Shown one piece after another: positions 44,354-53,212 of a DNA stretch of 64,000 bases (position 1 is its first letter; every line of letters starts with the position of its first letter). Source of the DNA: Arthrobacter cupressi (lineage in GTDB: Bacteria > Actinomycetota > Actinomycetes > Actinomycetales > Micrococcaceae); NCBI RefSeq assembly GCF_900099975.1, contig NZ_FNEI01000006.1, forward strand, positions 62,001 through 126,000, read 5' to 3'. Under the pieces are notes generated by a model. That model did no database searches. It was given only the letters and a program-made list of their open reading frames with translations, and had not been told where the DNA came from. Position numbers and translations under genes: made by a program.

Positions 44354-45757
44354 ATGTTGAATCTCGACCGCGACGTCGTCATCGTTGGCGCTGGTCCGTC
44401 CGGCCTGACCGCTGCGCGCGAACTGAAGAAGGCCGGGCTCACGGTCGCCGTTCTCGAAGCCCGTGACCGTGTGGGTGGGCGCACCTGGACCGACACCATT
44501 GACGGCGCCATGCTCGAAATCGGCGGCCAGTGGGTCTCCCCGGACCAGACCGTCCTCATGGAAACCCTCGAGGAACTCGGCCTGGAAATGTACTCCCGCT
44601 ACCGCGAGGGCGAGTCCATTTACATCGGCGCGGACCGCAAGCACACCCGCTACACCGGCGCCTCCTTCCCGGTCAGCGAAAGCACCGCCGTCGAGATGGA
44701 CAAGCTCACCGCCATCCTGGACGGCCTGGCTGCCGAGATCGGCGCCGAGGAGCCCTGGGCCCACCCCAAGGCCCGCGAGCTCGACACGATCTCCTTCCAC
44801 CATTGGCTGCGCCAGAACTCCCCGGACGAAGAAGCCTGCAACAACATCGGCCTGTTCATCGCCGGCGGCATGCTGACCAAGCCCGCCCACGCCTTCTCCG
44901 CCCTCCAGGCAGTCCTCATGGCCGCCTCTGCCGGCTCCTTCAGCAACCTCACCGATGAGGACTTCATCCTGGACAAGCGCGTCATCGGCGGCATGCAGCA
45001 GGTCTCCCTGCGGATCGCCGCGGAACTGGGTGACGACGTCGTACTCTCCTCCCCGGTGCGCACCATCAACTGGGAAGAAGCCGCCCCTGGCGACGAAACT
45101 GCCGGCCACCGCGTTTCGGTCGAATCCGACCGCGCCACCGTCAACGCCCGCTTCGTCATCATGGCCGTCCCGCCGAACCTGTACAGCCGCGTGTCCTTCA
45201 ACCCGCCGCTGCCGCGCCGACAGCACCAAATGCACCAGCACCAGTCCCTGGGCCTGGTCATCAAGGTGCATGCCGTCTACGAGACCCCGTTCTGGCGCGA
45301 AAACGGCCTTTCCGGCACCTGCTTCGGCGCGGGCTCCCTGGTCCAGGAGGTCTACGACAACACCAACCACGGCGACGCCCGCGGCACCCTGGTCGGCTTC
45401 GTCTCCGACGAAAAGGCGGACGCCATGTTCGAACTGAGCGAAGAGGACCGCAAGGCCGCCATCCTGGACTCGATCGCCGAATACCTGGGCGACGAAGCCA
45501 AGAACCCTTCCGTCTTCTACCTCTCCGACTGGGGCTCCGAGGAGTGGACGCGTGGCGCCTACGCGGCCAGCTACGACCTCGGCGGACTCTCCCGTTACGG
45601 CAAGGACCAGCACACGGCCGTCGGCCCGATCTACTGGTCCTCCTCCGACCTGGCAGCGGAGGGCTACCAGCACGTGGACGGCGCCGTGCGCATGGGCAAG
45701 AAGACCGCCGCCCGCATCATCGCGGCGAACGACCGGGCAGCGCAGCCGGTCGCCTAA
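44354..45757 (+). CDS. Flavin amine oxidase, putrescine-oxidase-like
   Basis: This 467-residue FAD enzyme oxidatively deaminates amines to aldehydes with release of ammonia and H2O2. The FAD-binding motif VVIVGAGPSGLTAARELKKAGL and VLEARDRVGGRT are at residues 9-43. The C-terminal FAD region is GPIYWSSSDLAAEGYQHVDGAV. Overall it resembles actinobacterial putrescine oxidases, but tyramine or monoamine oxidase activity is possible. The ATG at 44354 follows GGAAAGGAC. A strong terminator follows. Regulation by the divergent TetR protein is likely. Confidence 0.9.
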   Translation: MLNLDRDVVIVGAGPSGLTAARELKKAGLTVAVLEARDRVGGRTWTDTIDGAMLEIGGQWVSPDQTVLMETLEELGLEMYSRYREGESIYIGADRKHTRYTGASFPVSESTAVEMDKLTAILDGLAAEIGAEEPWAHPKARELDTISFHHWLRQNSPDEEACNNIGLFIAGGMLTKPAHAFSALQAVLMAASAGSFSNLTDEDFILDKRVIGGMQQVSLRIAAELGDDVVLSSPVRTINWEEAAPGDETAGHRVSVESDRATVNARFVIMAVPPNLYSRVSFNPPLPRRQHQMHQHQSLGLVIKVHAVYETPFWRENGLSGTCFGAGSLVQEVYDNTNHGDARGTLVGFVSDEKADAMFELSEEDRKAAILDSIAEYLGDEAKNPSVFYLSDWGSEEWTRGAYAASYDLGGLSRYGKDQHTAVGPIYWSSSDLAAEGYQHVDGAVRMGKKTAARIIAANDRAAQPVA

Positions 45758-45778
45758 AGGCAAGCAGGAAAAATTAGA

Positions 45779-45817
45779 GCGGCCCGGCCCCTGGAAATCC
45801 AGGGACCGGGCCGCTTT
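45779..45817. terminator. Terminator between amine oxidase and carbamate kinase
   Basis: A long stem (AGCGGCCCGG, with the inner CCCTGG, against CCAGGG and CCGGGCCGCT) with an AAAT loop is followed by TTT. It lies between convergent genes and may act in both directions. Confidence 0.85.
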
Positions 45818-45850
45818 GACGTGCAGGGGAAGGCGCACGAATCCGGAAGC

Positions 45851-46780
45851 TCAGGTGAAGATGATCCCCTCCGGGACGTCCGGGCGGATTTCGGTGCCGA
45901 CCTTGCGGGCCAGCACCTCGTCCAGGCGGTCCAGCGGACCGATCAGGACCCTGCCGCCGGCCTTTGCGACACGGATCGCGGCGTCCACCTTCGGCTTCAT
46001 GGAGCCTTCGGCGAACTCGAGTTCGCCGATCGCTTCGGGGGAGGCCGTGAGGATGTCGCGCTGCTCCGGGGTGCCCCAGTTCTCGCTGACGAAGTCGCCG
46101 TCGGTAAGCATGATCAGCGTGTCCGCCTCAAGTTCGGCCGCGAGGGCTGCACTCGCGGCGTCCTTGTCGACGACGGCCTGCATGCCGATCTGGTGGCCCC
46201 GGCCATCGAGCTTGACCGGAACGCCGCCGCCGCCCACGCAGACCACCAGGGTGCCGTTGTCCAGGAGGGTGCGGACCAGCGGGGCCTGAAGGATGCTGAT
46301 GGGTTCCGGGGAAGGGACCACGCGCCGGAAGGCCTTGCCGTCCTTGGCGATGGTCCACCGGTATTCGGACGCGGCCTCGGCGGCATCCTGCGCGGAGTAG
46401 GTGGGGCCGATGAGCTTCGTGGGGCGGTCGAAGGCGGGATCGTTTTCATCCACCACGGTGGTGGTGACGATGGCGGCCACTTCCCGCTCCCCGGCGAGGG
46501 CGTTGGAGAGCTCCTGTTGGATCACGTAGCCGATCATCCCCTGGGTTTCGGCGCCGAGGATGTCCAGCGGGTAGGCGGCGACATCCTGGTAGGCCAGGTT
46601 TTGCAGGGCAAGGAGGCCCACCTGGGGTCCGTTGCCGTGCGTGATCACCAGTTCGTGCTCGCGTGCCAGCTTGGCAAGTGCCCGGCAGCTTTCCTTGACG
46701 TTGGCCCGCAGGCGGTCGGCCGTCATGGGCTCGCCGCGCTTCGCGAGGGCGTTTCCGCCCAGTGCAACCACTAGTCGCAT
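45851..46780 (-). CDS. arcC: Carbamate kinase
   Basis: This 309-residue enzyme makes ATP from carbamoyl phosphate and ADP. It begins MRLVVALGGNALAKRGEP, with the family motifs GGNAL, ITHGNGPQVGLL, VCVGGGGVP and VDKDAASAALAAEL. I start at the ATG of 46780, with AAGGAGG upstream. There is no arcA or arcB nearby, so it does not belong to an arginine deiminase operon. It faces the allH-fdrA-allG operon across a palindromic operator, matching its role as the last step of oxamate/allantoin use in enterobacteria. Confidence 0.95.
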   Translation of the reverse strand: MRLVVALGGNALAKRGEPMTADRLRANVKESCRALAKLAREHELVITHGNGPQVGLLALQNLAYQDVAAYPLDILGAETQGMIGYVIQQELSNALAGEREVAAIVTTTVVDENDPAFDRPTKLIGPTYSAQDAAEAASEYRWTIAKDGKAFRRVVPSPEPISILQAPLVRTLLDNGTLVVCVGGGGVPVKLDGRGHQIGMQAVVDKDAASAALAAELEADTLIMLTDGDFVSENWGTPEQRDILTASPEAIGELEFAEGSMKPKVDAAIRVAKAGGRVLIGPLDRLDEVLARKVGTEIRPDVPEGIIFT

Positions 46781-46815
46781 CTGAATCCTCCTTGGGAACT
46801 GGCTCTTGAATACCG

Positions 46816-46833
46816 CAGATGGTATACCATCTG
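46816..46833. promoter_or_regulatory. Palindromic operator between arcC and allH
   Basis: The perfect 18-bp palindrome CAGATGGTATACCATCTG lies in the 132-bp divergent spacer. A partial copy (CTGTATACCATC) lies at 46936-46947, just inside the allH coding start. The ATGGTATACCAT core resembles sites of GntR/FadR-type regulators. No such regulator gene lies in this window. Confidence 0.75.
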
Positions 46834-46912
46834 GAGGAACAAGCCGAGGTGGTCGCAAGACGGCCCGGTAACTTCAGGGCATTTTCACGGCGATTCTGGC
46901 TTTAGGAGCCTT

Positions 46913-47860
46913 GTGGCAGCTTCAAACCGAGCGAACTGTATACCATCAATTTCCATCGATGCCGCCTTGGTGACCACGCTCCGGGAAGCGCCCGGGACGG
47001 GAAAGGTCCACTCGGTCTTCAACCGGACCGTCAACGTCCTGGCTCCCTGGGGCCAGTTGGTCACCGTGGCCGCCCGCCAGCTCGACGACGCACCATGGAC
47101 CGTCCGCGCAGATACCCGCGGCTGGACAGACATGGGCATCCGGGCGGGCGATCCCGTCGGCTTCAGTGCGCGCGAAATCTCCTTTGACTCCCTGGATACG
47201 GCGGTGCTGCTGCCCGGCGCCCGGGAATGGTTTGCGAAGCGCATCCCCCTGGCGGCCATCACGACGGCGGAGCTCGCCTCGTGTGCCGCGGCGCTCGGGG
47301 GCCTGCTTGAGGACCACGGCATCCGCGGCGGCATCCTGCAGGAACACCCGAAAGAGGGTACCGCCCAAGCCAATGCCTTCGACGCCGGAATCGCGCAGGG
47401 GCTGCGGACGGGTCGCGAAGCCCTCGAAGCGGCGGTCCGCGCCGGCGACGGCGCGGCAATCGGCGGGACGGCACTGCAACTGCTCGGCCTCGGTTCCGGC
47501 CTCACCCCCGCAGGCGACGACTTCCTCTGCGGCCTGGCGCTGTTCTCCGCCCAGCCGGGCAGCCGGCTCGGTGCCGTGCGCGCGGCGCTGTCCGCCGTCG
47601 TCGGGCAGCACCCGGACCGCACCACCCTGCTCAGCTGGACGACCCTGCGCGAGGCAGTGGACCGGCGCGCCCGCGAAAGCCTCCTCGAGCTGCTCAGCAT
47701 GCTTTTCCGCCACAGGGCGGAAGACGCCGCCGGGCTTGCCCGGCACCTTCGTGCCCCGGTTGACCGTGCCCTCGGCATCGGCCACACCTCCGGGACGGAC
47801 ATCCTGTCCGGCCTCCTGGCCGGACTTCGACTCGAAACAGAACTGAGAGGGTCCTTGTGA
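46913..47860 (+). CDS. allH: DUF2877 protein, oxamate carbamoyltransferase subunit AllH-like
   Basis: This 315-residue protein is of the DUF2877 (YlbF) family. In E. coli, AllF, AllG and AllH together act as oxamate carbamoyltransferase, making carbamoyl phosphate from oxalurate, the late step of anaerobic allantoin use. The family core LLGLGSGLTPAGDDFLCGLA (about residues 185-204) and GHTSGTDILSGLLAGL near the end are present. The start is GTG after AGGAG. It is the first gene of the operon and overlaps fdrA by 4 bp. Confidence 0.88.
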   Translation: MAASNRANCIPSISIDAALVTTLREAPGTGKVHSVFNRTVNVLAPWGQLVTVAARQLDDAPWTVRADTRGWTDMGIRAGDPVGFSAREISFDSLDTAVLLPGAREWFAKRIPLAAITTAELASCAAALGGLLEDHGIRGGILQEHPKEGTAQANAFDAGIAQGLRTGREALEAAVRAGDGAAIGGTALQLLGLGSGLTPAGDDFLCGLALFSAQPGSRLGAVRAALSAVVGQHPDRTTLLSWTTLREAVDRRARESLLELLSMLFRHRAEDAAGLARHLRAPVDRALGIGHTSGTDILSGLLAGLRLETELRGSL

Positions 47861-49401
47861 GCGTCACAGCGGTGATCAAGAAGAACAGCTACTTCGATTC
47901 GGTGTCGCTGATGTCGATATCGACGAAGGCCAACGGACTCGACGGCGTCGGGCAGGCGTTCGTTGCGATGGCGACCGAAATGAACAAGGGGGTCCTGCAG
48001 AACCTCGGCCTGCTCACCCCGGAACTGGCGGAGGCCGGTAACGGCGACCTGATGATCGTGGTGGTCCCCGCCCCGGGCGCCGATGCGGAAGCAGTCATTC
48101 CGCAGATCGAGGAACTGCTCACCCGCAGGGCGCCCGCGGGCGGCGGCGCGGCCATCTCCTACCGCACCATCGCCGCGGCGGCACAGGCGGACCCGGGCGC
48201 GAACCTCGCGATCATCGCCGTCAACGGGGCCTACGCGGCACGCGAGGCCCGGAAGGCCCTGGACAACGGCCTGAACGTGATGATGTTCAGCGACAACGTC
48301 CCTGTGGAGGAAGAGATCGCCCTCAAGGCCCTCGCCCACGGGAAGGGCCTGCTGATGATGGGCCCGGACTGCGGAACGGCCATCATCAACAACGTGGCAC
48401 TCTGCTTCGGCAACGCCGTCCGGCCCGGCCCGGTCGGGATCGTGGCCGCTTCCGGCACCGGTTCCCAGGAGGTCAGCGTCCGGATCCACGCCCTCGGCGG
48501 CGGCATCTCGCAGCTGATCGGTACCGGCGGCCGTGACCTCAGCGCCGAGGTGGGCGGCGTCATGATGATCGACGGCATCCGCGCCCTGGCGGCGGACCCG
48601 AAGACCGAGGCGATCGTTCTCGTGTCCAAACCCCCGGCACCCGAGGTGGAGAAGAAGGTCCTCGCCGAAATCGCCGGCGCCGGCAAACCCGTGGTGGTGT
48701 ACTTCATCGGCGGCTCCGAAGAAGCCGTCACCACCGCGGGCGGCACCTTCGCCGCGAGCAGCCTCGACGCCGCCCTGGCCGCCGTGCGCCTCACCGGCCT
48801 GCCCTCGGCCCAGGCCCCGGCCACAGACACGGCACACATCGAATCCGTGCGGGCCCGCCTCACCCCGGAACAGACGAACATCCGCGGGCTGTTCTGCGGC
48901 GGCACCCTGTGCGACGAATCGATGTACGCGCTGCTCAACGCCGGGGAGGAGGTCTGGAGCAACATCCAGAAGGACCCCGAATTCGTGCTCGGCGCGGCGG
49001 ACCCTAGTCGCGGCCACACCTTCCTCGACTTCGGCGACGACGAGTTCACCAACGGCCGCCCGCACCCGATGATCGACCCCTCCAACCGCCTGGCCCGCCT
49101 GGTCGAAGAGGCCAAGGACCCCTCCGTGGCCGCCATCGTCATGGACTTCGTGCTGGGCTTCGGGGCCCACGAAGACCCCGTGGGCGTCACCCTCCCGGCG
49201 ATCACCGAAGCCAGGAAGATTGCCGCCGACGCCGGCCGGCACCTGGAGATCGTGGCGTACGTCCTTGGGACCGACCGTGATACGCCGGGCCTGGCCGCGC
49301 AGACCGCGGCCCTCGTGGCGGCGGGCGTCACCATCACCACCAGCAGCACCGCAACGGGCGAGTTCGCCCGCGCAATCGTCCGGGAAGGAATCAAGGCATG
49401 A
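47857..49401 (+). CDS. fdrA: FdrA/AllF family protein (acyl-CoA synthetase-like)
   Basis: This 514-residue protein is related to the succinyl-CoA synthetase alpha and beta folds. It contains LMMGPDCGTAIINNVALCFG, ASGTGSQEVSVRIHALGGGI and LIGTGGRDLS in the first half, and a ligase-like C-terminal domain with EDPVGVTLPAITEA and VLGTDRDTPGLAAQ. In E. coli the homologue is AllF of the oxamate carbamoyltransferase complex. It overlaps allH and the DUF1116 gene by 4 bp each, which indicates stoichiometric expression. The true substrate here is unproven. Confidence 0.9.
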   Translation: MSVTAVIKKNSYFDSVSLMSISTKANGLDGVGQAFVAMATEMNKGVLQNLGLLTPELAEAGNGDLMIVVVPAPGADAEAVIPQIEELLTRRAPAGGGAAISYRTIAAAAQADPGANLAIIAVNGAYAAREARKALDNGLNVMMFSDNVPVEEEIALKALAHGKGLLMMGPDCGTAIINNVALCFGNAVRPGPVGIVAASGTGSQEVSVRIHALGGGISQLIGTGGRDLSAEVGGVMMIDGIRALAADPKTEAIVLVSKPPAPEVEKKVLAEIAGAGKPVVVYFIGGSEEAVTTAGGTFAASSLDAALAAVRLTGLPSAQAPATDTAHIESVRARLTPEQTNIRGLFCGGTLCDESMYALLNAGEEVWSNIQKDPEFVLGAADPSRGHTFLDFGDDEFTNGRPHPMIDPSNRLARLVEEAKDPSVAAIVMDFVLGFGAHEDPVGVTLPAITEARKIAADAGRHLEIVAYVLGTDRDTPGLAAQTAALVAAGVTITTSSTATGEFARAIVREGIKA

Positions 49402-50819
49402 GCATGTCGAAACTGTTCGAGAGCGAGCTGAACGTCGTCAACGTAGGCCTCGCGATGTTCGAAGAGGACATCGCAGCACAGGGCGCCACGGTCCGCACCC
49501 TGGACTGGGCGCCTCCCGGCGGCGGCAAGGCCGAAGTCATCGCCGCGCTGGACAAGCTCGAAAACCCGGAGATCGCGGCGAAGATCGCCGCCGCGAACGC
49601 CGAGGCGGCGGACCGCATCATGAACGCCAAGCCGATGCTGGTGGGCTTCGGCCGGGCGATCGACGTGGTCCCCGGCATGACGGCAACCACCATCCTGCAC
49701 GCAGGCCCGCCCATCACCTGGGAGCGGATGTCCGGGCCCATGAAGGGGGCGGTCACCGGCGCGCTGGTCTTCGAAGGGCTGGCCGCCGACCTCGAGGACG
49801 CCGCCCGCGTGGCGGCCTCCGGCAAAATCACCTTCTCGCCCTGCCACGAGCACGACTGCGTGGGCTCCATGGCCGGCGTCACCTCGGCCTCGATGTACAT
49901 GCACGTGGTCCGCAACGAGACGCACGGAAACTACGCCTACACAAACCTGTCCGAGCAGATGGCCAAGATCCTGCGCATGGGCGCCAATGACCAGAGCGTG
50001 ATCGACCGCCTGGTCTGGATGCGGGACGTCCTTGGCCCCATGCTCAAGGAGGCCATGGAAATCGGGGGGGCCATCGACCTGCGCCTGATGCTCGCCCAGG
50101 CCCTCCACATGGGGGACGAGGCGCACAACCGCAACGTCGCCGGCACGGTCCTGCTCTTCCAGGCCCTGGCGCCTGCGCTGCTGCAGACCGGTTTCAGCAC
50201 CGCGCAGAAGAAGGAGGTCTTTGACTTCATCGCCAGTTCGGACTACTTCTCCGGCCCCACCTGGATGGCGACGGCGAAGGCTGCCCTCGACGCCGCCCAC
50301 GGCATCGAAAACTCCACCATCGTCACCACCATGGCCCGCAACGGCGTCGAGTTCGGCATCCGGGTGAGCGGCCTGCCGGGCAACCACTGGCTCACCGGCC
50401 CGGCCCAGAAGGTGATCGGACCGATGTTCGCCGGGTACAAGCCGGAGGATTCCGGGCTGGACATCGGCGACAGCGCCATCACGGAGACCTACGGTTTTGG
50501 CGGCTTCGCCATGGCCGCGGCACCGGCGATCGTCGCGCTGGTGGGCGGCACGGTGGAGGAGGCCATCGCCTATACGCACGCGATGGGCGAAATCACCACC
50601 ACCGAGAACCGGAACATCACCATCCCGTCGCTGGGCTTCCAGGGCCTCCCGACGGCGATCGACGTCCGCAAGGTGCTGGACACCGGGATCCTTCCGGTCA
50701 TCAACACCGCCATTGCGCACAAGGACGCCGGCATCGGCATGATCGGCGCCGGCATCACCCACCCGCCGGCCGAGGCCTTCGAGAAAGCAATCCTTGCCCT
50801 CGCGGAGAAGCTCGCCTGA
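49398..50819 (+). CDS. allG: DUF1116 protein, AllG (YlbE)-like
   Basis: This 473-residue protein is of the DUF1116 family, the third partner of the AllFGH oxamate carbamoyltransferase. Recognisable segments are VNVGLAMFEEDIAAQGATVR near the start, MLVGFGRAIDVVPGMTATTI, CHEHDCVGSMAGVTS and GNHWLTGPAQKVIGPMFAGY. No membrane segments or signal are seen, so it is cytoplasmic. It overlaps fdrA by 4 bp and precedes the permease by 50 bp. Confidence 0.9.
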   Translation: MSMSKLFESELNVVNVGLAMFEEDIAAQGATVRTLDWAPPGGGKAEVIAALDKLENPEIAAKIAAANAEAADRIMNAKPMLVGFGRAIDVVPGMTATTILHAGPPITWERMSGPMKGAVTGALVFEGLAADLEDAARVAASGKITFSPCHEHDCVGSMAGVTSASMYMHVVRNETHGNYAYTNLSEQMAKILRMGANDQSVIDRLVWMRDVLGPMLKEAMEIGGAIDLRLMLAQALHMGDEAHNRNVAGTVLLFQALAPALLQTGFSTAQKKEVFDFIASSDYFSGPTWMATAKAALDAAHGIENSTIVTTMARNGVEFGIRVSGLPGNHWLTGPAQKVIGPMFAGYKPEDSGLDIGDSAITETYGFGGFAMAAAPAIVALVGGTVEEAIAYTHAMGEITTTENRNITIPSLGFQGLPTAIDVRKVLDTGILPVINTAIAHKDAGIGMIGAGITHPPAEAFEKAILALAEKLA

Positions 50820-50869
50820 ACCGGGCACCCAGCGACAAACCGAACGAGAACCCCTAAGAGAAAGCAGTT

Positions 50870-52195
50870 GTGGCGATGACGACTCCACCGGGCACAGTTG
50901 AAAGCACCGCCGCCGCGGCCGGGCTCGAATCCGAATTCGAGCACACGCCGGTCCCGCAGACGCACCGGAAATCCCTCCTGACGGTCTCTGCCGTCTGGTT
51001 CGGATTCCCGATGATCCTGACCAATGCCGTGCCCGGTGGCCTCGTGGTGGCCCTGCTCGGCTTCTGGCAGGGCCTCGCCGCGATTGTCGTGGCCAACCTG
51101 ATCATGTTCGTTTACGTCAGCCTGCTCAGCTACCGGGCCGGAAAGACGGGCAAAAGCTTCGCGTTGCAGGCCACGGAAACCTTCGGCACGGCCGGCTACG
51201 CCATCGCCTCGGGCTTCCTGGCCACGGTGGTGGTGGGCTGGTTCGCCTTCAACACCGGCGCCACCGGGGCCAGCCTGAACAAGGCATTCGGCTGGAACGA
51301 GACCCTGGTGGTGGCGGTGGCCGGCGTCGCGTTCATCGCGGTGACCTACCTCGGCATCAAGGCGCTGTCCTGGCTCGGTGCCATCGCCGCCCCGCTGTTC
51401 ATCGTCGCAGTGATCATCGCCATCGCGATCGCGGCCCAGAGACACGACCTCGGCCAGATCGTGAACTTCCAGGGCGTGGGCGGCGGCGCCATGACCTTCG
51501 GCGTGGCCGTCACCTCGATCATGGCCACTTTCGCGGACTCAGGGACCATGACGGCGGACTTCACTCGCTGGTCGAAGAACGGCCGCGAAGCGGTGCTCGC
51601 CACCGTCACCGCGTTCCCGTTCGCGAGCCTGGTGGCCCAGCTCAGCGGCGGCCTGCTGGTGGCGGCCGGCGCGATCGCCTCCGCGCAGACCGCCGGCGGC
51701 GACTTCACCCCGATCCTCACCGGCGTAAACAACCCGCTCCTGAACGCCCTCGTGGTGGTCTTCGTGGTGATCAACCTGGGCTCGGTGTGCACGCACTGCC
51801 TGTACAACGGCGCCTTGGGCTGGTCCCACCTAACCCGTTCGAAGATGCGCCTGCTCACCCTGGTGCTGGGCGTGGTCGGCGTGGTGGTGGCGCTGCTGGG
51901 CGCGTGGAACTACTTCGTGAACTGGCTCGCTTTCCTCGGGGTGATCGTTCCGCCGCTCGGCGCCGTGCTCATCGCCGACCAGATCATCCTCCGCAAGCGA
52001 CTTGCGGACCGCGCCGAGTCGAAGATCCGCCCGACGGCGTTCATCGCTTGGGCGATTGGTGCGGTGGCCGCCGTCGTGGTCCATTTCGGTGCGCCGATGC
52101 TTTCGGACGCGGTGGTCGGCCTGATCGTCGGGCTCGTGGCCTACCTGGCGATCGAGCGGCTGGCAGGCACGGCGGCGGCTGGCGTGGGGTCCTAG
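50870..52195 (+). CDS. NCS1 family (cytosine/purine/allantoin-type) permease
   Basis: This is a 441-residue permease with about 12 membrane segments. The N terminus includes VWFGFPMILTNAVPGGLVVA and a conserved GFWQGLAAIVVANL. NCS1/CodB-type proteins import nucleobases and related ureides with Na+ or H+. Location after allHFG suggests it imports the carbamoyl compound used by this pathway, perhaps allantoin or a relative. The GTG at 50870 is used; an ATG two codons later is possible. A strong terminator follows. Confidence 0.88.
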   Translation: MAMTTPPGTVESTAAAAGLESEFEHTPVPQTHRKSLLTVSAVWFGFPMILTNAVPGGLVVALLGFWQGLAAIVVANLIMFVYVSLLSYRAGKTGKSFALQATETFGTAGYAIASGFLATVVVGWFAFNTGATGASLNKAFGWNETLVVAVAGVAFIAVTYLGIKALSWLGAIAAPLFIVAVIIAIAIAAQRHDLGQIVNFQGVGGGAMTFGVAVTSIMATFADSGTMTADFTRWSKNGREAVLATVTAFPFASLVAQLSGGLLVAAGAIASAQTAGGDFTPILTGVNNPLLNALVVVFVVINLGSVCTHCLYNGALGWSHLTRSKMRLLTLVLGVVGVVVALLGAWNYFVNWLAFLGVIVPPLGAVLIADQIILRKRLADRAESKIRPTAFIAWAIGAVAAVVVHFGAPMLSDAVVGLIVGLVAYLAIERLAGTAAAGVGS

Positions 52196-52200
52196 GAATG

Positions 52201-52236
52201 CGAAGGGCCGGGAGCCGTGCGGCTCCCGGCCCTTCG
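52201..52236. terminator. Bidirectional terminator
   Basis: A perfect 16-bp stem (CGAAGGGCCGGGAGCC and complement) with a GTGC loop lies between the converging permease and oxidoreductase genes. It has no long T tract, so efficiency is uncertain. Confidence 0.8.
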
Positions 52237-52243
52237 CCGGTTC

Positions 52244-53155
52244 TTAGTTGAGCGTGATGATGATCTTGCCGCGCACGTGGCCCTGTTCGAGCCGGCGGTA
52301 CGCGTCGGCCACCTGCTCCAGCGGGTAGCTTGCCTCGAGCGGAAGGACCAGCGAGCCGTCCGCCAGCCCTTGGGCAATCCGCGGCAGGGCGTCGGCCGGC
52401 GCGTCCACGCCGCCGGTCGCGACGAAGCCGCCGTCCTCGTGGCCGTGGGCCGCGATGGCGGTGATGCGCCCGGCCGGGACGCCGAACTCCTTCGCCGTCT
52501 CGATCACTTCGACGCCGTTGAGGTCCGCCGCCGCCGTCGGCGTTCCGAGGTCCTTCACCCGGTCCGCCAGGCCGTCCCCGTAGCTGACCGGAATGGCATC
52601 CAGGCCGCGGAGGAATTCGTGGTTGCGTTCCGAGGCGGTGCCGATCACCGTGGCCCCCGTGCGGGCGGCCAGCTGGGTGGCCAGCACGCCGACGCCGCCG
52701 GCCGCGCCGCCGATCAGGACCGTGTCCGAGGCACCCAGGTCCAGTTGCCCGATGGCAGCGGCGGCGGTCCGCCCGGCAATCGAAAGCCCCGCCGCGAGTT
52801 CGTCCGTGACGCCGTCGGGCGTGCGGTGCAATGCCCTGGGTGAGGTCACCACGAAGTCCGCGATGGCCTCGTGGCGCTTGCCGCCGAAAACCCGATCGCC
52901 GACAGAAAGCTCCGTGACGCCCTCGCCCACCTCGTCCACCACGCCGGCGAAATCGTTGCCGACGCCCGATCCGGGTGCGCCGCCGAACGCTTCCGCCGCC
53001 GGGCCGCCGTGGAAGATCTTGTAGTCCACCGGATTCAGGCCTGCCGCCGAAACCCGGACCCGCACCTCACCCGGGCCCGCATGGGGTTCCTCGACCTCAA
53101 CTACCTTCAGGACCTCGGGTCCACCGAACTGTTCGTACCGTACTGCGCGTGCCAT
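52244..53155 (-). CDS. NADP-dependent quinone oxidoreductase-like MDR protein
   Basis: This 303-residue medium-chain dehydrogenase/reductase is without the zinc ligands of alcohol dehydrogenases. The N-terminal GroES-like domain carries AAGLNPVDYKIFHGG, and the Rossmann domain has VLIGGAAGGVGVLATQLA. The C-terminal segment ends VADAYRRLEQGHVRGKIIIT. Such enzymes reduce quinones or enones with NADPH. GGAGG precedes the ATG. No neighbouring gene points to a pathway. Confidence 0.92.
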   Translation of the reverse strand: MARAVRYEQFGGPEVLKVVEVEEPHAGPGEVRVRVSAAGLNPVDYKIFHGGPAAEAFGGAPGSGVGNDFAGVVDEVGEGVTELSVGDRVFGGKRHEAIADFVVTSPRALHRTPDGVTDELAAGLSIAGRTAAAAIGQLDLGASDTVLIGGAAGGVGVLATQLAARTGATVIGTASERNHEFLRGLDAIPVSYGDGLADRVKDLGTPTAAADLNGVEVIETAKEFGVPAGRITAIAAHGHEDGGFVATGGVDAPADALPRIAQGLADGSLVLPLEASYPLEQVADAYRRLEQGHVRGKIIITLN

Positions 53156-53212
53156 GCCGTCCTCCTTTGATCGTTGTTGCCTGACGCTCCGTGCAACAAC
53201 GCCGAGGGCAGG

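Noticed and set aside
45851..46780. Carbamate kinase as part of an arginine deiminase pathway
   Set aside because: No arcA, arcB or arginine/ornithine antiporter is nearby; the allHFG context fits better.
46885..50888. Very long antisense frames (785 and 885 codons) over allH-fdrA-allG
   Set aside because: They mirror the codon bias of three well-supported, overlapping forward genes and contain no domain.
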